DNA from: Parafrankia elaeagni | GTDB lineage: Bacteria; Actinomycetota; Actinomycetes; Frankiales; Frankiaceae | Reading direction: 5' to 3' | NCBI RefSeq assembly: GCF_000374165.1 | Contig: NZ_KB893712.1 | Span: forward strand, 98,238-162,237 | Length of the DNA: 64,000 nucleotides | Part shown: positions 35,960 to 45,172 of the stretch, piece by piece | Layout: every line of letters begins with the position of its first letter | Position numbering within the stretch: the stretch's first letter is position 1 | Translations under genes and position numbers: made by a program | Notes under the pieces: model-generated | Seen by the model: only the letters and a program-made list of their open reading frames with translations | The model's database searches: none | What the model was told of the DNA's origin: nothing

Positions 35960-36862
35960 GGCGATCTGACGCTGTGACCAGCGTTCTGCCGCGAGGTCAG
36001 GTGTTGCGTTCTCGAGACTAAAGGGCCACACGTGTCTCCTCTCTCGGAACCGTTGACACCCCGGTGTGGGCGCTGTCCGCAAACCCTCGCCGACGGTGGC
36101 CACCAGGAGACACCACAGGCCATCCAGCCCCGGAGATCGGACCTTGTCCTTGCCCCGCAGGCTCCAGAACCCCCTGGTCGTCGGCCTGACAGCCTCCCGG
36201 AGCGGCCCGAGGGCGTCCCCCCGAAGCCCGTCCTGACCGGCCCCCGCGCCTTGCTCGGGCGTCGACGTCCGGAGGGTCGACCAGCTGGCCGCGAAACTGT
36301 GCCGGACGGGCCGCCGCGCCATCCACCTGGTTACCCGATTCATCGCGGAGTCGAAAATCTGACATTGCTGGCACCCTGACCCAGGAGCGACGGTGCGGCA
36401 GCGGCGGCCGGGAGTTGCCCGGCGGTTTCCCGCCTGTGTCGACTACGGTGACAATGATGCCAGAAGTGATCCCGGTGGTCGGCCAGGCGCCCGGGTGGAC
36501 GTCGGGGTGGCCCGTCCGGGATGGTGCTCGGTGTGTGGCGGTAGGCCGGCCGGACGTCGGTGCTGTGGGGGACCGTGACGGTCGGCCAGGGGTGGGGTTC
36601 GCCAGCTCGCGACTGGGCTCCGAAGCGGCTGCCAGGGCGGCTGAGCAGGAGTTTTGAAGGCCCGCCAAGGACGGACAAGGTCCGCCTCCGGGGCTGGATG
36701 GCCTGTGGGTGTCTCCTGGTGGCCACCCTCGGCGAGGGCTTGCGGAGAGCGCCCACACCGGGGTGTCAACGGTTCCGAGAGAGGAGACACGTGTGGCCCT
36801 TTAGTCTCGAGAACGCAACACTCGAGCTCGCGGCGAGGAAGTGGCCACAGCGTCAGATCGCC
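35960..36862. mobile_element. About 900-bp inverted-repeat element (MITE-like)
   Basis: The left arm (35960 to about 36160) is mirrored by the right arm (about 36660 to 36862). Identity is perfect over 74 bp (36001-36074 versus 36748-36821), and roughly 90-95% over the flanking ~100 bp of each arm, with one 1-bp indel and scattered substitutions. Outer ends match as GGCGATCTGACG and its complement. Weaker similarity continues inward. The ~400-bp centre has no recognisable gene, and no transposase is present. It lies between the RibD-like gene and the acyl-CoA dehydrogenase. It could be a non-autonomous mobile element or a giant RNA hairpin; the perfect core implies recent duplication or gene conversion. 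Confidence 0.75.
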
Positions 36863-37041
36863 AGCGGCAAGGCCTGGGCGGGGAGCCCTGGCAGCGAGGC
36901 GCTCGGCCTCTCGATGGGCGCAGACCATCGTCGTGCAACCGGCTGAACGAGGACCTGCTGGACTTTCTCACCGCCGGCCCCCGGCGCGGGCGTGATCCGC
37001 GGCCGGGGGCGCCGACGCCACGTCGGCTGGTACGACGTCGT

Positions 37042-38208
37042 CTAGTACGACTTCGGCAGGCCGAGGACGTGCTGCGAGACGTAGTTGAGGACCATCTCCT
37101 GGCTGACCGGGGCGAGCCGCATGATCCGTGACTCGCGGAAGTAGCGCTCCACGTGGTACTCGCGGGCGTAGCCCATGCCGCCGTGGGTCTGGATCGCCTG
37201 GTCGGCGGCCTGGAAACCGGCCTCGGCGCAGAGCCACTTCGCCGAGTTCGCCTGCTGGCCGCAGGGCAGGCCCTGGTCGTAGCGCCAGGCGGCCTGGCGG
37301 GCCATCAGCTCGGCGGCGTCCAGCCGGATCTGGGCCTCGGCCAGCGGGAACGCGACACCCTGGTTCTTGCCGATCGGGCGGCCGAACACCACCCGCTCCT
37401 TGGCGTAGCGGGTCGCCTTCTCCAGCGCCGCCCGCCCGATGCCGAGCGCCTCGTGGGCGAGCAGGATGCGCTCCGGGTTGAGCCCGTCCAGCAGGTACTT
37501 GAAGCCCTTGCCCTCCTCGCCGATCCGCGCCGACTCGGGGACGAACAGGTTGTCGATGAAGACCTCGTAGGAGGAGACCGCGTTGCGGCCCATCTTCGGG
37601 ATGGCGCGCAGGTCGATCTTCTCGCGGTCGATGTCGATGAGGAACAGGGTCATCCCGTCGGTGGAGCGGGTGACGTCCTCACGCTTCGTCGTGCGGGTGA
37701 TCAGGATCATCTTCTGCGAGTCGCCGGCCTTGGTGATCCAGACCTTCCGGCCGTTGATCACATAGCCGCCGTCGACCTTCTCGGCGAAGGTCGTGATGCT
37801 GGTGGTGTCGGTGCCGGCGTTCGGCTCGGTGACCCCGAAGCAGACGTGCAGCGACCCGTCCGCCGCGCTCGGCAGGATCTCCTTCTGCAGGTCCGCGCTG
37901 CCGTGCTTGACGATCGTGTTCAGACCGAAGATCGTCAGGTGCATCGTGCTGCACCCGTTCATGCCGGCGCCGGAGGCCGCGATCTCCTCCAGGAGCAGCG
38001 CCGCCTCGGTGATGCCCAGCCCGCCGCCGCCGAACTCGGTGGGGATCGCGATGCCGAGCCACCCGCCCTCGGCGAACGCGTTGTAGAACTCCCAGGGGAA
38101 CTCGACCTTCTGGTCCTTCTCCGCCCAGTAGTCGTCCCCGAAGCTGCGGGCGAGTTCGCGCGCCCCGGCCCGGAGCTGCTCCTGATCCGGAGTGAGTTCG
38201 AAGTGCAT
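37042..38208 (-). CDS. Acyl-CoA dehydrogenase
   Basis: A 388-residue FAD-dependent acyl-CoA dehydrogenase. Visible marks: 'PTEFGGGGLGITEAALLLEEI', the FAD/substrate loop 'CFGVTEPNAGTDTTSI', 'GRKVWITKAGDS', 'RYAKERVVFGRPIGKNQGV', and C-terminal 'QTHGGMGYAREYHVERYFRESRIMRLAPVSQEM'. The usual catalytic Glu position just before the 'GGxGY'-distal segment reads 'YVSQHVLGLP', so the exact base cannot be assigned by eye. It oxidises an acyl-CoA to the enoyl-CoA. ATG 38208 gives the typical opening 'MHFELTPDQEQLRAGAREL' with GAAGG upstream. Confidence 0.92.
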   Translation of the reverse strand: MHFELTPDQEQLRAGARELARSFGDDYWAEKDQKVEFPWEFYNAFAEGGWLGIAIPTEFGGGGLGITEAALLLEEIAASGAGMNGCSTMHLTIFGLNTIVKHGSADLQKEILPSAADGSLHVCFGVTEPNAGTDTTSITTFAEKVDGGYVINGRKVWITKAGDSQKMILITRTTKREDVTRSTDGMTLFLIDIDREKIDLRAIPKMGRNAVSSYEVFIDNLFVPESARIGEEGKGFKYLLDGLNPERILLAHEALGIGRAALEKATRYAKERVVFGRPIGKNQGVAFPLAEAQIRLDAAELMARQAAWRYDQGLPCGQQANSAKWLCAEAGFQAADQAIQTHGGMGYAREYHVERYFRESRIMRLAPVSQEMVLNYVSQHVLGLPKSY

Positions 38209-38370
38209 CAGTCGACCTTCCGCTGGACGAGGTGGGCGGGGCGGTGGCGAAGCGGCCGCCCCCCACACGATCCCGCGTAAGACGGGACCACGCATCTGAT
38301 TCGCCGCAGACGAGTATTACATTCCGTAGTTTTCAGGTTGCCGGGATCGCCCGTCGGGGGGCGGAACGGG

Positions 38371-39189
38371 TCAGCCGGCCCGGGCGAGGAAGGGGAGCAG
38401 GGCGGCCAGGTAGGCGTCGCGGTCACGGCTCCACAGGTCGTGCCCGGCGTCGTCGACGGTCGCCAGCTCGACGGTCGGGAGTGCCTCCCGCCACTGCGCG
38501 GCGACCTCGTCGGTCACCACCGCCCCGCGCCGCCCGCCGCGGATCACCAGGACACCGCAGCGCAGCTCGCCGAGCCGGTCCCACAGCGGCACGTCCCGGG
38601 CCTGGGCGAAGACGGCCCGCGCCGCGTGGCCCGGCATCCGGTCGGCGACGGCGACGCCCCGGATCCGGGCCGTCAGCTGTCGCTCCACCGCGGCGTCGGG
38701 CGGCCGCGCGTGCCGGGCCCAGTAGTCGCCGACGACGAGGCCGCCGACCTCGTCCGGGTATCGCAGCGCGTACCCCAGCGCGTAGGACGAGCCGCGGGAG
38801 AACGCGACCAGCACGGGCCGGTGCAGGCCGAGCGCTTCCACGACAGCCCGCAGATCCGCGATGTGGTCCTCCCAGGAGTACCCGGCGGAGTCGGCGGGCG
38901 GCGCGTCGCTGCCGCCCCGCCCACGCAGGTCGACGGCGACGGCCCGACGGTCGCCGAGCCGATCGAGTAGCCACCCGTACTCGCCGGCGTACTCGCCCAT
39001 GCCGGGCACCACCACCACCGGTGCCGGTGACCGGTCGGCCTGATCGGCCTGATCGGCCTGATCGGCCTGATCGGCCTGATCGGCCTGACCGGACGGCGCG
39101 GCTCGGTCGTTGCCGAGGACGTGCAGCCGGACCGGGCCATGCTGGACGAAGGTGCTCACGCCGGTCGCCGCGCTCTCGGGAGCTGTCAC
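38371..39189 (-). CDS. Alpha/beta-hydrolase with QAD repeat
   Basis: A 272-residue hydrolase. The oxyanion region is 'VVVPGMGEYAGEYGWLLD', the nucleophile elbow is 'LVAFSRGSSYALGYA' (Ser in FSRGS), and the catalytic His lies in 'VDDAGHDLWSRD'. An N-terminal loop contains six QAD tripeptides coded by a 9-bp tandem repeat (about 39039-39090). Substrate unknown; the 4-nt overlap with the upstream enoyl-CoA hydratase gene (GTGA at 39186-39189) indicates co-translation and suggests a thioesterase or ester hydrolase role in the same catabolic step. Confidence 0.86.
   Translation of the reverse strand: MTAPESAATGVSTFVQHGPVRLHVLGNDRAAPSGQADQADQADQADQADQADRSPAPVVVVPGMGEYAGEYGWLLDRLGDRRAVAVDLRGRGGSDAPPADSAGYSWEDHIADLRAVVEALGLHRPVLVAFSRGSSYALGYALRYPDEVGGLVVGDYWARHARPPDAAVERQLTARIRGVAVADRMPGHAARAVFAQARDVPLWDRLGELRCGVLVIRGGRRGAVVTDEVAAQWREALPTVELATVDDAGHDLWSRDRDAYLAALLPFLARAG
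39036..39092. repeat. 9-bp in-frame minisatellite (about six copies)
   Basis: GGCCTGATC is repeated about six times without interruption inside the hydrolase gene, coding a Gln-Ala-Asp tripeptide on the minus strand. Copy number in such arrays changes easily by slippage without breaking the frame. Confidence 0.9.
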
Positions 39190-39878
39190 CGGCCCGGACC
39201 TCCTTCCAGGGCTTCCGCCGGCCTGATCGGGATGGGCGAGACGGCCGAAACCGCCGGGACGGCCGGGGCGGCCGGGCTCTCGTCGTCGTGGCCGGCCGCC
39301 CCGCCGAGGCTGCGGGCGAGGGCGAACGTGGCGCTGTGTAGTGCCGCCAGCGGCACCACCGCGGTGACCAGGCCGAGGCTCTGCGCCTCGGCCGCGGTCA
39401 GTGTCCCGGTGCCCCCACCTCCGGGTGCGGGCCCCGGGTCGGCGCCGCCCACGGCCAGGCGGACCTCGGAGGCGCAGAACTCGGCGTCGTCGGCGGCGAT
39501 GACGTGGTCGCACGGCCAGCACAACAGGGCGCCGCCGGCCGCGCACCGGCCCTGGACGGCCGCGACGGCCGGTTTGGGCACGGCCTTCCACGCCCGGGCG
39601 TAGCGCAGCTGCCAGGCCTGCCCGCCCTGCACCGGTGGGCCGGCGGCCGGCGGGTCGAAGAAGTGCAGGCCGGTCCCGCGGAGCACGATCACCCGGACCC
39701 GGCTGTCCGCGCCGGCGGTCCGCCAGGCGTCGTCGAGCTCGCGCATGAGCTGGGCACCGTGCGCGTCGGCCGGGTCGCCGGCCGCGGGTGCGCCGACGGC
39801 GCGGGGAAGGCGAAACTGGAACGTGATGACGCCGATGTGCTGGTCGACGACGTCGTACTCGACATGTTCGGGACGCAT
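39186..39878 (-). CDS. Enoyl-CoA hydratase/isomerase family protein (divergent)
   Basis: A 230-residue crotonase-fold protein. It has 'DSRVRVIVLRGTGLHFFDPP' and 'RYARAWKAVPKPAVAAVQGRCAAGGALLCWPCDHVIAADDAEFCASEVRL' (residues ~95-145), which is the CoA-binding and oxyanion-hole region. The segment after it is Pro/Gly-rich and shorter than in true hydratases, and the usual catalytic Glu pair is not obvious, so activity may differ. ATG 39878 follows GGGAG; frames further upstream are not protein-like. It is the first gene of a pair with the alpha/beta hydrolase. Confidence 0.78.
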   Translation of the reverse strand: MRPEHVEYDVVDQHIGVITFQFRLPRAVGAPAAGDPADAHGAQLMRELDDAWRTAGADSRVRVIVLRGTGLHFFDPPAAGPPVQGGQAWQLRYARAWKAVPKPAVAAVQGRCAAGGALLCWPCDHVIAADDAEFCASEVRLAVGGADPGPAPGGGGTGTLTAAEAQSLGLVTAVVPLAALHSATFALARSLGGAAGHDDESPAAPAVPAVSAVSPIPIRPAEALEGGPGR

Positions 39879-40068
39879 CGGTCTCCCTCGCCGGTCGCAG
39901 GCGGACGGAAGCAAACCGCGGTCGACGGTCCCCCCGGGGACAGCGACGTCGATGTCGCATTGACCCACACCTCCACACCGAGGGTCAACAGATCCACACG
40001 CGCGGCGCTCGCGCGCGCCCGCCGAACGCCCGATGGCAGGGTGGGGCGGGGCCGAGGGAGGGATTGGT

Positions 40069-40974
40069 GTGGAGATCACCGGAATGATGCTGGCGCTGCT
40101 GGACGTCGCGGCGGAGCACACGGTCGACTACAACCGCTGGTACGACCTGGACCACATGCCCGAGCATCTCGCCAAGCCGGACGTCCTCGCCGGCCGGCGC
40201 TACGCCGCGCCGCGGGACCTGCGGGCGGTGCCGGGGGCTGTCCGGTCCGAGCTGATCGGCGGGCATCCGTCCTACCTGACCACCTACTGGTTCGGCGGCC
40301 CGCTCGACATGACCAGCCCGCAGGCCCGGGAGGGCTGGCTCACGCTGGACCGGACGATCCTGCGGGCCGGCAGGTTCTGGCGCCCCGGCCAGGTGCGGCA
40401 CAACTCGCGGTGGCGGGTCTCCTCGGCGTGGACCCGCCCGGGCTGTCTGGTGCGTCCCGTCGCTGTGCCCTACCTGGCACACCGGGGAGTGATCATGGCG
40501 TTGGGGCGGGCGCCGTCGCCGGAGCGGGTGGACGAGGCGGTGGCCTGGTGGGAGGGCGTGCACCTGCCCGACCTGGCCGCGGTGCCCGGAGTGCTCGCCG
40601 CCGTCCGGCTGGCCCGGGCCGACGACGAGGGCGGCGGCGAAGCCCTGCCCGGGGCTGCCGCCGCGTCGGCGTCGGTATCGGCCGGGCCGGCCGTGCGGGT
40701 GGCGGAGTCGGGGCTGGCGGAGCAGACCGGCCTGGTTCTGCACCTGCTGTTGTGCGAGGACGACCCGGCGGTGGTCATCGGCCGCATCGCGCGGGCCCGC
40801 CGGTCCTGGCAGGCGGTCGGCCGCTTCCCGGCGCACCGCGGCGCGTACGAGGAGCTGGCCTTCCTGCCGTACCGGCTGATCCTGCCGCTCCAGTACGACT
40901 TCGACATGGGCGAGGACGATGCCGACGCGGGCCCGGTTGCCGGTGTCGACGGGGGTCCGGTGGGGGGGCGGTGA
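40069..40974 (+). CDS. EthD/dimeric alpha-beta barrel-like protein, function unknown
   Basis: A 301-residue protein. Its first ~30 residues, 'MMLALLDVAAEHTVDYNRWYDLDHMPEHLAKPDVLAGRRY', contain the 'YNRWYDLDHMPE' pattern common to EthD-like ferredoxin-like folds. A second similar half starts at ~residue 145 ('EAVAWWEGVHLPDLAAVPGVLAAVRL'), so it looks like a fused duplicate. The short Ala/Gly linker precedes a third beta-rich part. GTG 40069 has GGAGGG at good spacing and is preferred to ATG 40033. It sits divergent from the hydratase gene and upstream of acyl-CoA dehydrogenase genes, suggesting a catabolic role. Confidence 0.7.
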   Translation: MEITGMMLALLDVAAEHTVDYNRWYDLDHMPEHLAKPDVLAGRRYAAPRDLRAVPGAVRSELIGGHPSYLTTYWFGGPLDMTSPQAREGWLTLDRTILRAGRFWRPGQVRHNSRWRVSSAWTRPGCLVRPVAVPYLAHRGVIMALGRAPSPERVDEAVAWWEGVHLPDLAAVPGVLAAVRLARADDEGGGEALPGAAAASASVSAGPAVRVAESGLAEQTGLVLHLLLCEDDPAVVIGRIARARRSWQAVGRFPAHRGAYEELAFLPYRLILPLQYDFDMGEDDADAGPVAGVDGGPVGGR

Positions 40975-41004
40975 GCTGACTGCGAGCTGACTGCGAGCTG
41001 ACCG
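40972..41004. repeat. 11-bp direct repeat after the EthD-like gene
   Basis: GAGCTGACTGC occurs twice in tandem with a partial third copy (GAGCTGACCGC) starting at the stop codon. It has no hairpin potential. Confidence 0.7.
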
Positions 41005-41205
41005 CGGTCCCAGTTGCTCGCCCCGGGCGGCCCGGCTGGGAGCCGTTCCGGCGGTCCCAGGCCAGTAGATGCCGGGGTCGGGACTTGTCCCCGGGGCCGC
41101 TGTCGGGTTACCTGTTGAACACCGGTCAAATTCGCCTATAGGTTTTTCTCACCTCCTGCGGTGCTGGGTGTCGCGCGGGGGCTCAAGCGACGTGGAGGTA
41201 GGACT

Positions 41206-42345
41206 GTGCTGCTGGAGTTGGACGCCGATCAAGAGGTGCTGCGGGAGGCGACCGCCCGGTACCTGAGCGACCAGGTTCCGGTCGACCGGATCCGCACGCT
41301 CCGCGACAGCCCCGCCGGTTTCGACGCCGACTACTGGCGGGCCGGCGCGGAGCTCGGCTGGACGTCCCTGCTCGTCTCCGAGGAGAACGGCGGCGGCTCG
41401 ATCAGCGGGGCGGGCCTGGTCGACCTGACCATCGCCGCCCACGAGTTCGGGCTGCGCGCGGCGCCCGGGCCGCTGGTGCCGACGAACGTCGTCGCGGCCG
41501 CGCTCAGCGCCGCCGGCGGCGAGGCGCACACCGAGGCGCTGGAGAACCTGCTGGCCGGCACGACGGTCGCCTCCTGGGCGCACGCCGAGCCCGCGCCGCA
41601 CGACCGGCTGGGCACGGTGGGGCTCACCTGCCGCGTCGAGGGCGACGAGATCGTCCTCGACGGGGTGAAGCGCCCGGTCGAGTCGGCCGAGCAGGCCGGG
41701 TACCTGCTGGTCACGGGGCGGACGGCGGAGGGCCTCAGCCAGGTGCTGGTGCCGGCCGGCACGCCCGGGGTGACGATCACTCCGCTGAAGACGGTGGACC
41801 TGACCCGGCGGTTCTTCACCGTCCGGTTCGACGGTGTCCGCGTTCCGCGCGGCGCCGCCGTCGGCGAGCTCGGCGGCGCGGCGGACCAGGTGGAGCGCCA
41901 GCTGCAGCAGGCTCTGGTGATCCAGTGCGCGGAGAGCGTCGGCGCGATGCAGGCAGCCTTCGACCTGACGGTGCAGTGGTCGTTCGAGCGCTATTCCTTC
42001 GGCCGGCCGCTGGCCTCCTACCAGGAGCTCAAGCACCGCTTCGCGGACATGAAGTCGTGGCTGGAGGCGGCGCACGCGATCAGTGACAAGGCGGCCAGGG
42101 CCGTCGACGCCGAGACCCCGGACGCACCCGAGCTGGTCAGCGTCGCCAAGGCCTTCATCGGCGACTACGGCTCCGAGCTGCTGCAGGACTGCGTCCAGAT
42201 GCACGGTGGCATCGGCGTGACCTTCGAGCACGACCTCCACCTCTTCCTCCGCCGGGTCGTGCTCGACCGGGCGCTGTACGGAACACCGTCCGAGCACCGG
42301 CAGCGGATCGCCGGCGTCGTCGAGCACCTGAAGGAGCGGGCATGA
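41206..42345 (+). CDS. Acyl-CoA dehydrogenase, subunit 1 of a pair
   Basis: A 379-residue acyl-CoA dehydrogenase-like protein. It shows 'GWTSLLVSEENGGGSISGAGL', a central beta domain with 'VTITPLKTVDLTRRFFTVRFDGVRVP', and a helical end 'YSFGRPLASYQELKHRFADM' and 'VQMHGGIGVTFEHDLHLFLRR'. In actinobacterial steroid and long-side-chain catabolism, two different ACAD genes lie in tandem and form alpha2beta2 enzymes with one active site per heterodimer. The overlap (ATGA) with the next ACAD gene fits that arrangement. GTG 41206 has GGAGG at 41194-41198, better than ATG 41161. Confidence 0.9.
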   Translation: MLLELDADQEVLREATARYLSDQVPVDRIRTLRDSPAGFDADYWRAGAELGWTSLLVSEENGGGSISGAGLVDLTIAAHEFGLRAAPGPLVPTNVVAAALSAAGGEAHTEALENLLAGTTVASWAHAEPAPHDRLGTVGLTCRVEGDEIVLDGVKRPVESAEQAGYLLVTGRTAEGLSQVLVPAGTPGVTITPLKTVDLTRRFFTVRFDGVRVPRGAAVGELGGAADQVERQLQQALVIQCAESVGAMQAAFDLTVQWSFERYSFGRPLASYQELKHRFADMKSWLEAAHAISDKAARAVDAETPDAPELVSVAKAFIGDYGSELLQDCVQMHGGIGVTFEHDLHLFLRRVVLDRALYGTPSEHRQRIAGVVEHLKERA

Positions 42346-43640
42346 GCACGGGCGCCACGAGCGGCGGGACAACCCCGTCGGGCGACATCGAGGATGTCGA
42401 GAGCTTCCGCCAGCGGGCGCGGAGCTGGATCCGCGCCAACCTCGCGCCGCTGCCGCCGAACGCCGGCGTCGGCGTGATGCGGGCGGGGCACAGCGACGAG
42501 GAGGAACTCGCCGGCGTCGCCCGCCAGCGCGAGATCCAGCGGATGTTCTTCGACGCGGGCTTCGCCGGCATCTGCTTCCCGAAGGAATACGGCGGGCAGG
42601 GCCTCACTCCCGACCACCAGCGGGTGTTCAGCGAGGAGATCACCGGCTACGAGTACCCGTCCGAGATCCAGGCGCCGACCTTCTCGCCGTGCGCGGCGGT
42701 GCTGCTGGACTTCGGCACCGAGGAGCAGAAGCGCACGCACATCCCCGCGATCCTGCGGGGCGAGGAGCTGTGGATGCAGTTCCTCTCCGAGCCCAGCGCC
42801 GGGTCGGACGTCGCCGCCGCCATGACCACCGCCGTCCGTGACGGCGACGACTGGATCCTCAACGGCTCCAAGATCTGGACGACCGGCGCCTGGTGGTCGG
42901 ACTGGGGCCTGGTGCTCGCCCGGACGAACTGGGACGTCCCGAAGCACCGCGGGCTGACCGTGTTCATCATGCCGATCCACCAGCCCGGCATCGAGGTGCA
43001 CCGCATCGAGATGCTGAACGGCAACAAGGAGTTCTGCCAGGAGTTCATCACCGACGTGCGGGTACCCGACTCCGACCGCGTCGGCGAGGTCGACGACGGC
43101 TGGACGGTCGGCACCCGGTGGATGTTCCACGAGCGGATGCTGCACAACTCGCCGCTGGTCACCATCCCGAAGGGCGGGGCCCGCGGCAGCATCCGCGCCA
43201 CCCACCTGGTGGAGATCGCGCGGGACGCCGGCCGGCTCGACGACCCGCTGGCCCGCGATCTGATCGGCGAGGGCCGGATGCTCGACATCGTCACCCACGC
43301 CCTGCAGGAGCGGCTCTCGCAGGGCCTGCGCTCCGGCCGGATCCCGGACCAGTCCGCGGCCGTCGGGCGGCTGTTCACCGGTGTGGTGGCAGCCCGGACG
43401 TCCACCCTGTCCTTCGAGCTCGCCGGCGGTGCCGGGGCGGCCTGGGCGGACGACGACGGCGCCACCGCCGAATGCGGCAACGACTACCTGCTGCGCCAGG
43501 TGAGCTGCATCGGCGGCGGGACCACCGAGATGGCCCGCAACGTCATCAGCGAACGGGTGCTGGGCATGCCGCGGGAGGTGGCGCTCGACCGCGGGGTGGC
43601 GTTCCGGGACGTCCCGCGGGGCGGTTCGAGCCGGCGCTGA
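42342..43640 (+). CDS. Acyl-CoA dehydrogenase, subunit 2 of a pair
   Basis: A 432-residue ACAD with 'GFAGICFPKEYGGQGLTPDH', the flavin loop 'QFLSEPSAGSDVAAAMTTA', 'LNGSKIWTTGAWWSDWGLVLART', and C-terminal 'CIGGGTTEMARNVISERVLGMPRE', which matches the conserved FAD-binding tail of FadE-type subunits. Its ATG overlaps the stop of the partner by 4 nt. The two would make a heteromeric dehydrogenase for a bulky acyl-CoA. A GACCTG hexamer repeat lies just after the stop (43662-43685). Confidence 0.92.
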   Translation: MSTGATSGGTTPSGDIEDVESFRQRARSWIRANLAPLPPNAGVGVMRAGHSDEEELAGVARQREIQRMFFDAGFAGICFPKEYGGQGLTPDHQRVFSEEITGYEYPSEIQAPTFSPCAAVLLDFGTEEQKRTHIPAILRGEELWMQFLSEPSAGSDVAAAMTTAVRDGDDWILNGSKIWTTGAWWSDWGLVLARTNWDVPKHRGLTVFIMPIHQPGIEVHRIEMLNGNKEFCQEFITDVRVPDSDRVGEVDDGWTVGTRWMFHERMLHNSPLVTIPKGGARGSIRATHLVEIARDAGRLDDPLARDLIGEGRMLDIVTHALQERLSQGLRSGRIPDQSAAVGRLFTGVVAARTSTLSFELAGGAGAAWADDDGATAECGNDYLLRQVSCIGGGTTEMARNVISERVLGMPREVALDRGVAFRDVPRGGSSRR

Positions 43641-44439
43641 CCGCGGACCGCCGGCCGGCGGACCTGGACCTGGACCTGGACCTGCCAGCGGTGGCCGGCG
43701 TCGTCGGGTGCGACGCCGGCCACCGCCGGGCCCGCCCCGCCGGCACGCCTGCGGAGACCGGGTGGGCCGTGGCCGGGAAAGGGCTGCGGATCACCCCCTG
43801 GAACCGTTTGACCGTTCAACCTTTCTGAAGTGCGATGTACCGCCCTCGGGATCGCTTCCGCGTACGGTTTTCGTGACGGCCGGGATCGATATCCGGGAAA
43901 CCTGCCACGATTTTCGTTTATGTTTCGAGAAACACGCTCTCACCAGAAAGAGTATCGTTACCGCAGCTGTCTCCTCGAAGTCGTCGTCGCACCGCGGTGG
44001 TGCCGTTCGTGCGGCGTGCCACGGTGGCGGGCGGTCGCCGGCGGAAGCCCGGCGCGGTGCCCGGGTGAGGCACTCCGCCGCCGTTGTCCGCTGGTGGTGG
44101 AGCTGTCCGGCTGCCCGGCGGGGCCTCCGGCGGCTGTCGCCGCCGGGTTCCGTGCCGTCGCGCCGCGCATATCACACGCATTCTCGGATGCGCCATATAG
44201 GCTTCTTCCAGATGGCGGTGAGATGGCCGGGAATGTCCGGTGCCGCGACTCGCCGCGGCCCGGTGTCGGGTTGTCCGGTGTGGGGCAGTGGCTCAATCTG
44301 TGGCTCTTGACCGACCGAACGACAGATGATAGCAATTTTTTAGGATTCGTTCGGTTTGCGTGATGCTGTGTCCGGCTGGTCGTCGGGCCTGGTCATCCGC
44401 CGGGCGTTCGCTGCTTCACGGGCGGAGGGCTCTGAAGAC
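43641..44439. other. Gene-free 0.8-kb region, partly AT-rich
   Basis: No convincing gene is seen. The first ~170 bp are GC-rich with a GACCTG hexamer array. Base composition falls sharply at 43,840-43,970 and at 44,170-44,360. Elements noted: TTGACCGTTCAA (about 43,809), an imperfect palindrome TGTTTCGAGAAACA (43921-43934), and a T6 run at 44336-44341. It probably contains the promoter of the following CMD-family gene; the low-GC patches look like acquired or decayed DNA. Confidence 0.45.
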
Positions 44440-45012
44440 ATGGCACGGATCGAACCGCGTCCCCTGCGGCAGTGGCCGAAGGAGATGCGCGAGGCCCTGG
44501 CGGCGATGACGCCCGAGGCGCCGCGGCACCCCCCGCTGCCCACCGAGGGGCGTTCCAAGGCCCTGAACACGCTCGGAACCCTCGCCCACCATCCCGAGCT
44601 GGCCCACGCGTTCTTCACCTACAACGGGCACATCCTGCGCGGCACCACGCTCACGCTGCGCCAGCGCGAGACGCTCGTCCTGCGGGTCTCCGCGGTGCGT
44701 AAGAACGCCTACGAGTGGGCCCAGCACGTGATCATGGCCCGGGATCTGGGCATCACCGACGCGGAGATCGCGCGTATCGCCTGGGGGCCGGACGCCCCGT
44801 TCCTGGACCCGCTCGACGCCGCGCTGGTCCGCGCGGTCGACGAGCTGATCATCGACGGCGAGATCGCGCTGCCGACCTGGGAGGTGCTCAGCGCCAAGCT
44901 CGACGTCCAGCAGCTGCTCGACGTCATCTTCACCGTGGGCACCTACGAGACGCTCTCCATGATGATGCGCTCGTTCGAGCTGCCGCTCGACGACGACCTC
45001 CACGAGAGCTGA
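44440..45012 (+). CDS. Carboxymuconolactone decarboxylase (CMD) family protein
   Basis: A 190-residue AhpD/CMD-fold protein. The family core is visible: 'TLGTLAHHPELAHAFFTYNGHIL', 'LTLRQRETLVLRVSAVRKNAYEWAQHVIMARDLGITDAEI'. The AhpD CxxC pair is absent: the helix reads 'AYEWAQH', a frequent variant in CMD proteins of hydrocarbon and steroid clusters that lacks peroxidase cysteines. ATG 44440 follows GGAGGGC. It precedes a dioxygenase relic, and both may belong to one degraded catabolic unit. Confidence 0.85.
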   Translation: MARIEPRPLRQWPKEMREALAAMTPEAPRHPPLPTEGRSKALNTLGTLAHHPELAHAFFTYNGHILRGTTLTLRQRETLVLRVSAVRKNAYEWAQHVIMARDLGITDAEIARIAWGPDAPFLDPLDAALVRAVDELIIDGEIALPTWEVLSAKLDVQQLLDVIFTVGTYETLSMMMRSFELPLDDDLHES

Positions 45013-45019
45013 GGCCACT

Positions 45020-45172
45020 GTGGCCGTCACTGTCTCCGCTGTCAGCCCGGGTGTCGGCGTCGAGGTGGCCGGCCTCGCCGGGCCCCAGCTCGTCGCCCCG
45101 GCTGTCGCCGCGGAGTGCCAGGCGCTCCTGGAGAAGCACGGCGTCGTCACACGGCGACGTCGCACCGGCTGA
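45020..45172 (+). pseudogene. N-terminal relic of a TauD/TfdA-type dioxygenase
   Basis: GTG 45020 opens a frame of 50 residues: a beta-rich start 'VTVSAVSPGVGVEVAG', then 'AAECQALLEKHGVVTRRR'. This is the usual N-terminus of alpha-ketoglutarate-dependent TauD/TfdA dioxygenases (~290 residues), where 'HGVV' is followed by the 'fR.' strand; here the frame breaks into 'TRRRRTG' and stops. The Fe-binding HxD and later His are gone. It lies 7 bp after the CMD gene. Confidence 0.6.

Noticed and set aside
36018-36946. Frames across the inverted-repeat element sharing a short peptide in both arms
   Set aside because: The shared peptide follows simply from the mirrored DNA; neither frame has a good start or a recognisable domain.
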